Below the pieces are notes generated by a model. The model saw only the letters and a program-made list of their open reading frames with translations. It ran no database searches and had not been told where the DNA came from. The position numbers and the translations under genes were made by a program. Below, in pieces: positions 7,919 through 15,464 of a stretch of 64,000 bases of DNA (position 1 is the stretch's first letter; each line of letters starts with the position of its first letter). This stretch comes from Rhizomicrobium sp. (GTDB lineage: Bacteria > Pseudomonadota > Alphaproteobacteria > Micropepsales > Micropepsaceae). The stretch lies in assembly GCA_037200985.1 (NCBI GenBank), contig JBBCGJ010000001.1, forward strand, positions 2,332,756-2,396,755, given 5' to 3'.

Positions 7919-9439
7919 ATGGCGCAAGCGCGTACAGCCGAACATGTACCGTTGACGGTGGGCTTCGCCCGGTTGACCGGGAAGAACATCCGCGTGACGG
8001 TGCTCGTCTGCGTGGCGCTGATCTGCGGCTCCTTCGCGGCGGCCGCCGTGCTTCAAATGCGCAACGACCGCGTCCATGCCCTGGCGCAGGCACGCGTGTT
8101 CGAGGCCGAGCGCGCCGCCGACATCGCCGCGACCGCCGCCGCGACACTCGACCGGCTGGCGGCGGAAGGCCGCGCCTTCGCCGACGGCAAGCCGGTCGAC
8201 GGCGCGGCGAACGGCATCGGCAACATCACCGTGTTCGACGCGAGCGGCCTGGCGCTGGCGACGCGGGACAGTCTCGCCGACCAGGCGCTGCCGGCCGACA
8301 CCGTCACCGCCGGCGTGCCGCGCGTGCTGGCGCCGGGCACGCTGATCTTCCCCTATGGCATCAAGACCGTGGCGCTGAGCTTCGATCCCCATGTGCTGGT
8401 GCCGGCGCGGCTGCTGGCGCGCGCGGCGATCGTTTTGAAAGATGGAAAGGTGCTGCTGCGCGATGCGGCCTGGTCCGGCGGCGGGCCGGCGACCGCCATT
8501 GCCGGCTGGCCCGTGACGGTGCGCGCCTCGGTCGACGAGGACGCGGCGCTGGCGGCGTGGCAGGGATCGCTGCCGCTCTATCTGTTCGTGATCCTGGGGC
8601 CGGCGCTGGCGGGCGCCGCGCTGGCCGCGGTGTTCGTGCGGGAGTTCGAGCGCCGGGCGCGGGCATCGGAGGCGATCCGCACGCTGCGCGCGATGCGGCC
8701 GGTGGAGGCCAAGCTGCTCGTCCGCCTGGCGACGGCCGAGCGCGAGGCGGCGGAGGACGCGCGGGCCAAGTCGGAATTCATCGCCCATATGAGCCACGAG
8801 CTGCGCACGCCGCTGAACGCGATCATCGGTTTCTCGGAAGTCATCGAGCGCGGCTTCTACGGCACGGTCGGCCACGCGAAATATGTCGAATACGCGCACG
8901 ACATCAACGAGGCGGGCCGCGCGCTGCACAACAAGATCGGCGACATATTGGAGTTCGCCAATGTCGAGGCCGGGCGCTATCCGATAAAGCTGCAAGGCGT
9001 CGATGCCTGCGCCGCCGCCAACGATTGCGTGAACGAGCATGCGGGGCGCGCCTTCTCGCGGCGCATCGCACTGGAGATAGGCTTCGCCCATGCGGCGCAG
9101 GCGCTGGCCGATCCCCTGGCGGTGAGCCGCATCCTGACCAGCCTGATCGGCAACGCGCTCGCCTATACGCAGGAGGGCGGCCTGGTGCGCGTCGACGTGC
9201 GCGACGAGGAGGCCGCGGTGGTGGTCCGCGTCATCGACAACGGCCATGGCTTCACGCGGGACGAGGTGGCGAAGGCGGGTGTGCCGTTCCGCCGCTTCGA
9301 CCGGCCGGGCGCGGCGACCGGCGCGGGCATGGGGCTCGCCATCGCGATGTCGCTGGCGCGGCGGATGGGCGGCGCGATCCGCCTGGACGGCACGCCGGGC
9401 GGCGGCAGCGTGGCGGAGCTGCGGCTGCCGAAGGCGTGA
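7919..9439 (+). CDS. Membrane sensor histidine kinase
   Basis: A 506-residue kinase. Membrane segments at about residues 24-47 and 218-240 enclose a periplasmic sensor of about 170 residues. The dimerisation/phosphoacceptor helix reads AHMSHELRTPLNAIIGFSEVIERGFYG with H293, of the PleC/DivJ-like subgroup common in alphaproteobacteria. The ATPase domain follows: an N box (LIGNALAYT), a G1 box (VIDNGHGF) and a G2 box (GAGMGLAIAMSLARRMGG). No receiver domain or response regulator gene is adjacent, so its partner is elsewhere. ATG 7919 is taken as start; a TTG at 7880 is in frame but adds no recognisable sequence. Confidence 0.92.
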   Translation: MAQARTAEHVPLTVGFARLTGKNIRVTVLVCVALICGSFAAAAVLQMRNDRVHALAQARVFEAERAADIAATAAATLDRLAAEGRAFADGKPVDGAANGIGNITVFDASGLALATRDSLADQALPADTVTAGVPRVLAPGTLIFPYGIKTVALSFDPHVLVPARLLARAAIVLKDGKVLLRDAAWSGGGPATAIAGWPVTVRASVDEDAALAAWQGSLPLYLFVILGPALAGAALAAVFVREFERRARASEAIRTLRAMRPVEAKLLVRLATAEREAAEDARAKSEFIAHMSHELRTPLNAIIGFSEVIERGFYGTVGHAKYVEYAHDINEAGRALHNKIGDILEFANVEAGRYPIKLQGVDACAAANDCVNEHAGRAFSRRIALEIGFAHAAQALADPLAVSRILTSLIGNALAYTQEGGLVRVDVRDEEAAVVVRVIDNGHGFTRDEVAKAGVPFRRFDRPGAATGAGMGLAIAMSLARRMGGAIRLDGTPGGGSVAELRLPKA

Positions 9440-9442
9440 CGA

Positions 9443-9464
9443 CCTCTCCCGCTCGCGGGAGAGG
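9443..9464. repeat. Small hairpin repeat, copy 1
   Basis: Arms CCTCTCCCGC and GCGGGAGAGG flank a TC centre, 4 nt after the kinase stop codon. An identical 22 nt copy lies at 30022-30043. It may end or protect the kinase mRNA; no clear T-tract follows. Confidence 0.75.
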
Positions 9465-9467
9465 AAA

Positions 9468-9503
9468 TTAACCCTTCGTTAACCTCGGTTAACCGACGAT
9501 TAA
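9468..9503. promoter_or_regulatory. Tandem CtrA boxes
   Basis: Four TTAA tetramers lie at 9468, 9479, 9489 and 9500. The first and second are 7 nt apart, as are the third and fourth, so there are two perfect TTAA-N7-TTAA CtrA boxes separated by 6 nt. They end 22 bp before the ATG at 9526, where they would overlap the promoter of that gene. Confidence 0.78.
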
Positions 9504-9525
9504 CCGACTGCTTCGGGTTGGGGAC

Positions 9526-11013
9526 ATGGTGGCGCTGGCGCCGCGGAAAATGGGTCGTTGGGCCGCGCTCGCGGCCGCAATCCTGTTTGGCGCCGGCGCG
9601 GCCCTCGCGCAGGACGCGCCGCCCGCAGGCTCCTCGCTCACCGTCGTGTCGCAAGGGCCCGAAGCGGAATTCCGCATCCGCGGCGTGTCGGTGAAATCGG
9701 TGCGCGCCGACGACGCGCAGAACACCGTCGCCTTCGACTTCAACGGGCCGGTGAGCGACGAGGCGTTCGCGCAGCTCGAGGCCGAACTGCCCGACTGGAT
9801 CGAGATGGCCTATGCCGGCTACGACAACGCGGTGATCCGCGCCAGGCGGCCGGTCTCCTTCCTGACCAAGATCGAGAGCGACGGATTCTCGATGAAGATG
9901 GTGCCGCGCGACGCGGGCGAGAGCGCGCCGCTGCGCGGGCCGGACGATACGGACGCAGCGCCGCCGCAACCCGAGCCCTTCCGTTCGAACCGCGGCTGGC
10001 ACGCCGTCGCCCCGGCCTATGGGCGCGCCGCCGCCGAGCGGCCGTTCGACGTCGCGCTGCGCGCCGGCTACGACACGCTGAGGCTGGGCGGCGCCAATGT
10101 CGTCATCGTCGCCGGCGACTGGCGGCACACCAAGGACGCCACGCTCTATGCCGCGAACGGCCATGCCGATGCCCAGGTCGCCGAGAACATCCGGCTGCTC
10201 GCCGATGTGCGCGACGTGGTGGTGAACGGCAAGGCGGTGCGGCTGCTCGGCGGCGCGGTGGCGCCGTTCAACGTCAACGACGTGTCGGGCTCGGCGGGGC
10301 TGAGCGTCGCGTTCGACGCGGCGAAGATTTCGTTCGAAGGGCTCTATGGCCGCTCCGGCTTCGGCGGGCGCGTCGGCGTCGCGGCGGATGCGGGCGACTG
10401 GCAGTTCGGCATGCGCGCCGCGTGGCACGAGCCTTATACCGATACGGCGGAGGCGATCGCGCTGAAGGGCTCGCGGGATTATTCCGCGCTGTTCGCGGCG
10501 GGGCAGATCTTCGACGGGCTGTGGGCGACCGGCGAGGCCTACGCCGCGCGCTACGGCATCAAGGGCGACCAGAACGTCGCGCGCACGGCGGGCTGGCATG
10601 CCGGGCTGCGCTACGACATCGACGGCTGGCCGCTCAGCATCAATTACGACGGCGACGGCGAGTACATCATCGATGCGCGCAAGGTGCCGGGGCCGGCGCC
10701 CTCGCCTTTCATTCCGCTGTCGATCCGCACGCGCGAGCTGCACCAGTTCGGCGGATCGTTCAGCGACGATCTCTCGCCGTCGCTGTGGTTCGATCTCTAT
10801 GGCGGCTATGCGATCGACCGGTATGGCAAGGACGGGCCCTATGGCGGGGCGGCGCTGCGCTATGAGCCGGCGCCGGGATGGGATCTCGCGCTCGACGGGC
10901 GCTATTCGACGGCGGCGGAGCGGCAGGGCGAGACGGGCAATGTGCTGAGCGCGGGATTCCGGCTGACCTATGCCTGGGGCGCGGCGGACGCGCCGATATT
11001 CAAGAGCTTATAA
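9526..11013 (+). CDS. Exported protein of unknown function, CtrA-boxed
   Basis: A 495-residue protein with a clear signal peptide (residues 1-28, cleavage after AALA). I do not recognise the family. Residues about 35-135 form a small soluble part (SLTVVSQGPEAEFRIRGVSV), then a proline-rich linker, then about 330 residues of alternating polar and hydrophobic stretches with many Tyr, Trp and Gly (FSDDLSPSLWFDLYGGYAIDR), as in a beta-barrel or beta-repeat outer membrane or periplasmic protein. The C-terminus ends in Leu rather than the usual aromatic residue. Two perfect CtrA boxes precede it, which points to cell-cycle-timed envelope or polar function (inference). Confidence 0.75.
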   Translation: MVALAPRKMGRWAALAAAILFGAGAALAQDAPPAGSSLTVVSQGPEAEFRIRGVSVKSVRADDAQNTVAFDFNGPVSDEAFAQLEAELPDWIEMAYAGYDNAVIRARRPVSFLTKIESDGFSMKMVPRDAGESAPLRGPDDTDAAPPQPEPFRSNRGWHAVAPAYGRAAAERPFDVALRAGYDTLRLGGANVVIVAGDWRHTKDATLYAANGHADAQVAENIRLLADVRDVVVNGKAVRLLGGAVAPFNVNDVSGSAGLSVAFDAAKISFEGLYGRSGFGGRVGVAADAGDWQFGMRAAWHEPYTDTAEAIALKGSRDYSALFAAGQIFDGLWATGEAYAARYGIKGDQNVARTAGWHAGLRYDIDGWPLSINYDGDGEYIIDARKVPGPAPSPFIPLSIRTRELHQFGGSFSDDLSPSLWFDLYGGYAIDRYGKDGPYGGAALRYEPAPGWDLALDGRYSTAAERQGETGNVLSAGFRLTYAWGAADAPIFKSL

Positions 11014-11043
11014 GTCTATCCATTGCGCGAAGCGCTGTATGAC

Positions 11044-11069
11044 TCACGCGGAGCCGCGGCTCCGCGTGA
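11044..11069. repeat. 26 bp perfect palindrome, related copy at 41002
   Basis: TCACGCGGAG and its complement surround CCGCGG, making an uninterrupted palindrome between the 495-residue exported protein gene and the convergent glutamine-synthetase-like gene. The same 16 nt arm occurs at 41001-41016 with a 6 nt loop. The following 80 bp also contain GC-rich inverted repeats and no gene. Confidence 0.8.
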
Positions 11070-11151
11070 ATCTATTTGCGCTTCGCGCGATGGGATGGGC
11101 GGGGTCGCAGCGACAGCGTCGCGACGCCCGCCCATGACGGGCGAGAGAGCG

Positions 11152-12552
11152 TCACAAATACCAGTCGTATTCCGCGGCGGAGACGATCTTGCGGAAGCGC
11201 TCGGCTTCCAGGCGCTTGGTCTCGCCGTAGAGCGCCACCGTCTCCTCGCCCAGATAGTTCGAGATCGTGATGCCGTCCTTCAGCCGCGCCAGCGCGTCGT
11301 CCAGCGTGAAGGGCAGCGCGCGGTCCGGCTCGCGCGAGACGTTGCGGGTGGCCGGCGGGCCGGGATCGAGCTTGCGTTCCAGTCCGTAGTGCAAGCCCGC
11401 CAGCACGGCGGCGGCGGCGAAATAGGGATTGGCGTCGGCGCCCGATGCGCGATGCTCGACCCGGCGCCCCGAACCCGGACCCACGGGAACGCGCAAGCCC
11501 GCCGAGCGGTTGTTGACGCCCCAGCGGCGGTTCACCGGCGCGAACATGTCGGGCTCGAAGCGGCGGTAGGAATTGATCGCGGGCGCGAACAGCGCCATCG
11601 ATTCCGGCATCAGCGCCTGCAGGCCCGCGATGGCGTGACGCAGGCGCTCCGAGCCTTCGGCGCTGCCGTCGTCGAAAATGTTGCGGCCGTCGGCGTCCAG
11701 GACGCTGGCATGGATGTGCAGGCCGCTGCCGATGCGGTCGGGATAGGGCTTGGCCATGAAGGTGGCCTCGAAGCCGCTGGCGCGGGCGGCGGCCTTCACG
11801 ATCTGCTTCAGGAACACCGCATGATCGGCGGCGCGGCGGGCATCGGCCTGGTGATGCAGGTTGATCTCGAACTGCCCGGGCGCGTATTCGGAACTGGCAC
11901 CGCTGACGGGGATGCCCTGCAGCCGCGCCGCTTCGCCCAGCGCGGTGTGGAAGGCGGCATAGCGGTCGAGATCGTCGATCGAATAGACCGCGTTGTCCTT
12001 CTCGCGCCGGCCGCTGCGCGGGCAGAGCGGCGGCAGGGGTGCGCCGCTCGCGTCGCGGGCGCGGTCGATCAGGTAGAATTCGAGCTCGAGCGCGATCACC
12101 GGCGTCAGATGACGGTCGGCGAACTGCTCGAGCACGCGCTCCAGCGCGGCGCGCGGCTCGCCGCCGGTCGGCGCGCCGTCCTCGTTGCGCATGGTGGCGA
12201 GCAATTGAAGCCGCCTGGCGCCTTCGCCCCAGACGCGGGAGAGCGTGCCGGGCACCGGCCAGGCGGTGCCGTCCGGATCGCCGTCGCCGACGCCGCGGTC
12301 GAAGGGGTTCACCATCTCGCCCTTCACGTCCATCAGATAGACCGAGCGCGGGAGCTGCATGCCGGTGTCGAACAGCCGCGCGGCCTCGGCCAGGGGCAGG
12401 CGCTTGCCGCGCATCGTGCCGGCGATGTCGACCACCACGGCGTCGACGCATTCGATGTCCGGATGGGCGGCCACCGCCGCCGCGAATTCCGCCTTTGCGG
12501 GATCGACGAAGGCCGGCCGCGCGAAGGCGGGAAGGGGCGTTGCCTTGTTCAT
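11152..12552 (-). CDS. Glutamine synthetase family protein (PuuA-like)
   Basis: A 466-residue enzyme with an N-terminal beta-Grasp region and the catalytic barrel of the GlnA superfamily. Visible signatures are LELEFYLI (metal-binding glutamates), GASSEYAPGQFEINLHH, SGLHIHAS, NSYRRFEPDMFAP and VEHRASGADANPYFAAAAVLAGLHYGL. The lineage resembles gamma-glutamyl-polyamine or gamma-glutamyl-amine ligases rather than housekeeping GlnA: it lacks the adenylylation region. It would attach glutamate to an amine with ATP. The divergent neighbour is a polyamine-type binding protein, which supports a role in polyamine use. ATG 12552 was chosen over an upstream in-frame alternative at 12594. Confidence 0.85.
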   Translation of the reverse strand: MNKATPLPAFARPAFVDPAKAEFAAAVAAHPDIECVDAVVVDIAGTMRGKRLPLAEAARLFDTGMQLPRSVYLMDVKGEMVNPFDRGVGDGDPDGTAWPVPGTLSRVWGEGARRLQLLATMRNEDGAPTGGEPRAALERVLEQFADRHLTPVIALELEFYLIDRARDASGAPLPPLCPRSGRREKDNAVYSIDDLDRYAAFHTALGEAARLQGIPVSGASSEYAPGQFEINLHHQADARRAADHAVFLKQIVKAAARASGFEATFMAKPYPDRIGSGLHIHASVLDADGRNIFDDGSAEGSERLRHAIAGLQALMPESMALFAPAINSYRRFEPDMFAPVNRRWGVNNRSAGLRVPVGPGSGRRVEHRASGADANPYFAAAAVLAGLHYGLERKLDPGPPATRNVSREPDRALPFTLDDALARLKDGITISNYLGEETVALYGETKRLEAERFRKIVSAAEYDWYL

Positions 12553-12669
12553 AGGCACATCATAGGCCGGCCCGGCGCGGCGACCAACTGACACGACCGC
12601 GCCTCACGTGATTGCGCGGAAGGGCCCGCCGCCCTAGCTTTCCTGTCGGCTTTACGGGGGGAGGGGACA
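12553..12669. promoter_or_regulatory. Divergent promoter region
   Basis: These 117 bases separate the glutamine-synthetase-like gene from the binding-lipoprotein gene and must hold both promoters. I see GGGGGGAGGGG just before ATG 12670 as a strong ribosome site, but no convincing -35/-10 pair or operator. Confidence 0.5.
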
Positions 12670-13749
12670 ATGAAATTTCCGGTCACGTTGGCGATCGCGG
12701 CGGCGCTGGCGCTGAGCGTCGCGGCGTGCGGCCCGAGCGGGAACAAGGGCGCCGGCGCCCCTTCGGGCAAGCCGGTGTCGCTGTTCCAGTGGGAAGACTA
12801 CATGGACGCGCCGTTCCTCGCCGACTACCAGAAGACGTATAACGAGAAGCCGAACATCACGATCTTCGCCGACGAGGACGAGGCATTCGCCAAGATGCGC
12901 GCCGGCTACAAGCCGGACGTGATGGGGCCCTGCTATTACGAATTCCCGCGCTGGCAGGAAGCGGGGCTGCTGCAGCCGATCGACACGACCAAGCTCAAGA
13001 ACTGGAACAAGATCTCGCCGACCCTGCGCGACCTGCCGGGCATCTGGGCGGACAAGACCCATGTCTGGTTCGTGCCGCACTATTGGGGCAACACCTCGAT
13101 CACCTTCCGCACCGACCTCGCGCCGGAATACGTCAAGTCGCAGAGCTGGGACATCCTGTTCGATCCCAAATACAAGGGCCGCGTCTCGGTGCTCGACGGC
13201 GTGGACGACACCGTGCCGTTCATCGCCCATATGATCGGCGTCGACGCCTACAACATGACGCCGGCGCAGTACGAGCAGGTGAAGGCCAAGCTGCGCGCGC
13301 TGATCAAGCAGACGCGCGTCGTGTCGAGCGACAACACCACGCTGACGCAGGGGCTGGGCTCGGGCGAGCTCGTGGCGGCGATGTCGTGGCGCATCATCTA
13401 CAAGACGCTGCACGACGAGGGTAAGCCGGTCGAATACATGAACCCGCCGGGCGGCATGTTCACCTATGTCTGCGGGCTGACGATGCACAAGGATCCGTCG
13501 GACGAGGCCAAGGCGCTGGCGCTGATCGATTCCTCGCTGTCGGACGGCGCGGCCGCCTACACGATCGAGAAGATCGGCGACGAGCCCGCGAACGAGGAGG
13601 CGCTGAAGAACGTGTCGAACGAGACCTTCGCCAAGCTCGGGCTGACGCGCGACGTGGAGACGTTCCTCAAGAGCGGCATCTTCCAGCGGCGGCTGAAGAA
13701 CAAGGACCAGATCGTCAACGACTGGACGGAGATCCGCGCGGGGCTCTGA
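12670..13749 (+). CDS. Polyamine-type ABC transporter substrate-binding lipoprotein
   Basis: A 359-residue exported lipoprotein: a signal sequence ends in the lipobox LSVAAC with C20 as lipidated cysteine. The mature part follows the PotD/PotF fold (VSLFQWEDYMDAPFLADYQKTY, WGNTSITFRTDLAP, DDTVPFIAHMIG, MSWRIIYK). The family captures spermidine or putrescine in the periplasm for an ABC importer. No permease or ATPase gene is next to it; it is followed by a hairpin at 13757-13775 and a convergent gene, so it is an orphan binding protein. The divergent glutamine-synthetase-like gene supports an amine or polyamine ligand. Confidence 0.88.
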   Translation: MKFPVTLAIAAALALSVAACGPSGNKGAGAPSGKPVSLFQWEDYMDAPFLADYQKTYNEKPNITIFADEDEAFAKMRAGYKPDVMGPCYYEFPRWQEAGLLQPIDTTKLKNWNKISPTLRDLPGIWADKTHVWFVPHYWGNTSITFRTDLAPEYVKSQSWDILFDPKYKGRVSVLDGVDDTVPFIAHMIGVDAYNMTPAQYEQVKAKLRALIKQTRVVSSDNTTLTQGLGSGELVAAMSWRIIYKTLHDEGKPVEYMNPPGGMFTYVCGLTMHKDPSDEAKALALIDSSLSDGAAAYTIEKIGDEPANEEALKNVSNETFAKLGLTRDVETFLKSGIFQRRLKNKDQIVNDWTEIRAGL

Positions 13750-13756
13750 TGAACGA

Positions 13757-13775
13757 CCCTCCCTCAAGGGGAGGG
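13757..13775. terminator. Hairpin between convergent genes
   Basis: CCCTCCC and GGGAGGG form a 7 bp stem with a 5 nt loop, 8 nt after the binding-protein stop and 7 nt from the stop of the convergent sensor gene. It is likely a bidirectional terminator, although no T-tract is visible. Confidence 0.5.
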
Positions 13776-13781
13776 CAGGAC

Positions 13782-14261
13782 CTATCGTGCGCCTCGTCGG
13801 AACAGGCGGAAGAACCAGGAATGGCTGCGGGTCTCGATGCGGGCGACCAGCGCCTGGCGCTGGGCCGGCGACAGCGTCGCGAGACTCTCCGCCGCGAGAT
13901 CGACCGCTTCGCGTTCGACGGCGGCGTCCGCCGCGGCGACGGATTGCAGGGCGGCCGCCGTCTTCTGCGGCGTGGCGTCCGGCGCGCCGAATTCGCGGAA
14001 GGCCGCGAGGCGGGCCTGCGCGGCATCGCGGCGCAGGGCGACGATGCGGCCGCGATGCGCCTCGACGATCGCCCGGATGGCGTCCCGGCGGTCGGGGAAT
14101 TGCGCCATGACGGCGCGTGGCGACATCGGGCCGCCGCTTCCCACCGCGATGTCGAACTGGGCGATGCGCCAGGCGACGACGGCGACGCCGGCGATCAGCG
14201 CCACGTTCAGGCACAGCGACGCGATGAGCAGCCAGTTGCGGCGGGGCCGAGTCTCGTCCAT
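13782..14261 (-). CDS. Periplasmic sensor-like protein (metal-resistance / CnrX-like fold)
   Basis: A 159-residue protein with one N-terminal membrane anchor (residues 10-34, WLLIASLCLNVALIAGVAVVAW) and a helical periplasmic domain of the Spy/CnrX type (RRDAIRAIVEAHRGRIVALRRDAAQARLAAF ... LATLSPAQRQALVARI). Homologues are usually called periplasmic heavy-metal sensors. It is the last gene of a sigma / anti-sigma / sensor trio and begins 1 nt after the anti-sigma stop. The histidine pairs that bind metal in CnrX are not evident: only two regions contain His. It may therefore sense something other than metal. Confidence 0.75.
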   Translation of the reverse strand: MDETRPRRNWLLIASLCLNVALIAGVAVVAWRIAQFDIAVGSGGPMSPRAVMAQFPDRRDAIRAIVEAHRGRIVALRRDAAQARLAAFREFGAPDATPQKTAAALQSVAAADAAVEREAVDLAAESLATLSPAQRQALVARIETRSHSWFFRLFRRGAR

Positions 14262-14262
14262 C

Positions 14263-14592
14263 TCAGACGCCTGGCGCGCCGTCGATGTCGATGCCGGCGT
14301 CGAAGGTGAAGAGGCCGTCGTCCGGAGACGGTCCGAGCGGCGCGAAGGCGGCGACGCCGAGGCCGATCATCAGCGAGACGGCGAAGGCCATGGCCGGCTG
14401 CCACACCGGCGCGCCGGGCCACACCAGATCGGCGGCGCGGCGCAATGCCGTCGCGACACGCCCGCGCGCCGCGAGGCGGTCGAAATCGTCGAGGATGCGC
14501 CGCTCCAGCGCGGCGGGCACCGCCGGTGCCGGCACCATCGCCAGCAGCCGGTCGAGCCTGGCATCGTCCGCATCGTCTTCCATCTTCGTCAT
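14263..14592 (-). CDS. Probable anti-sigma factor
   Basis: A 109-residue protein with an acidic and helical cytoplasmic N-terminus (LDRLLAMVPAPAVPAALERRILDDFDRLAARGR) and a single membrane segment at about residues 66-88. There is no zinc-binding motif. Its position between an ECF sigma gene (12 nt upstream) and a periplasmic sensor gene is that of a short anti-sigma such as CnrY. The assignment rests on topology and context, as sequence similarity in this class is weak. Confidence 0.65.
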   Translation of the reverse strand: MTKMEDDADDARLDRLLAMVPAPAVPAALERRILDDFDRLAARGRVATALRRAADLVWPGAPVWQPAMAFAVSLMIGLGVAAFAPLGPSPDDGLFTFDAGIDIDGAPGV

Positions 14593-14604
14593 GCCGGAGC
14601 CGTC

Positions 14605-15150
14605 CTAATCGTCCTTCAAGTGTCCGAGCGTCGCGCGGAGCGCGCGGCGCCCGCGCGCCAGCAGCGATTCCAGGGCTTCAACGCTGATGCCGAGAATATC
14701 CGCCGCTTCAATATTGCCGCAGCCCTCGAAATGGCAAAGCTGGATGGCGGCGCGCTGGCGCTCCGGCAGGGCGGCCAGCGCCGCCTCGATCTGCACGGCA
14801 ACCGCCGCGTTCTGCAGGCTGGCCTCGGGGCCGGGCGCCGGATCGACGACCTCCGCCGCCGCTTCCAGCCGCACCGTCGGGCGGCGGCGCAGCCGGTCGT
14901 AGCACTTGTTCAACGTCACCCGGTAAAGCCAGGTGCCGATCTTGGCGCGGCCGGGCTCCCAGCGCGACGCGTGGGTCCAGAGCTGGATGAAGGCATCCTG
15001 CACCGCGTCCTCGGCCTCGATGGGATCGGAGAGCATGCGGCGCGAGAGCGCCAGCATGCGAGGCAGATGCCGCGCCATCAGGACCGCAGCCGCGGCGCGA
15101 TCGCCCCGGCCGACGCGGGCAACAAGGTCGGCGTCCGGATCGATCGTCAT
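14605..15150 (-). CDS. ECF RNA polymerase sigma factor
   Basis: A 181-residue sigma-70 family factor with region 2 (MARHLPRMLALSRRMLSDPIEAEDAVQDAFIQLW, binding the core enzyme and -10 element) and region 4 (LPERQRAAIQLCHFEGCGNIEAADILGISVEALESLLARGRRALR, a helix-turn-helix for the -35 element). ATG 15150 is preferred to an upstream in-frame codon at 15189. The gene heads a trio with an anti-sigma and an anchored periplasmic sensor, so release of the sigma by an envelope signal is likely. The regulon is not visible. Confidence 0.9.
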   Translation of the reverse strand: MTIDPDADLVARVGRGDRAAAAVLMARHLPRMLALSRRMLSDPIEAEDAVQDAFIQLWTHASRWEPGRAKIGTWLYRVTLNKCYDRLRRRPTVRLEAAAEVVDPAPGPEASLQNAAVAVQIEAALAALPERQRAAIQLCHFEGCGNIEAADILGISVEALESLLARGRRALRATLGHLKDD

Positions 15151-15185
15151 GCCGGAGCGGACTGTCGCGAACGCATGCACCGGTT

Positions 15186-15464
15186 TCAACGGGGCCTGGG
15201 CGGTTTTCCGTCGGCGAGTGCCTGGGCGGTCCGGCGGAGGATCGCCCTGTGCTGGGTTTTCGTCAGGGCCGGCAGGCGCTCGAAATCCTCGCCGAGGCCG
15301 ATATCGGCATAGAGCTCGCCGTCGCCATGCTCGTGAAAGTGCAGGAAGCCCTTGCCGCCCAGATAGAAGCAGCCGCGCGATTTCTCCTTCAGCGCGCCGT
15401 GGCGGCGGAGCTGTTCGAGCAGGGGCTCGAGCCGGTCGAGCGCCAGGGGTCCGGCATGCTTCAT
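15186..15464 (-). CDS. Small conserved hypothetical protein
   Basis: A 92-residue soluble protein (LALDRLEPLLEQLRRHGALKEKSRGCFYLGGKGFLHFHEHGDGELYADIGLGEDFERLPALT). I do not recognise a named family, though the FLHFHE stretch could bind metal. Its ATG at 15464 overlaps the stop of the GcvT-like gene by 4 nt, so it belongs to that operon and not to the sigma-factor group 35 nt downstream. The longer open frame upstream is antisense shadow of the GcvT-like gene. Confidence 0.75.
   Translation of the reverse strand: MKHAGPLALDRLEPLLEQLRRHGALKEKSRGCFYLGGKGFLHFHEHGDGELYADIGLGEDFERLPALTKTQHRAILRRTAQALADGKPPRPR

Noticed and set aside
5100..8147. Thousand-codon open frame on the minus strand opposite pepN
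   Set aside because: It is the complement of pepN and the start of the kinase gene, with no protein-like motifs.
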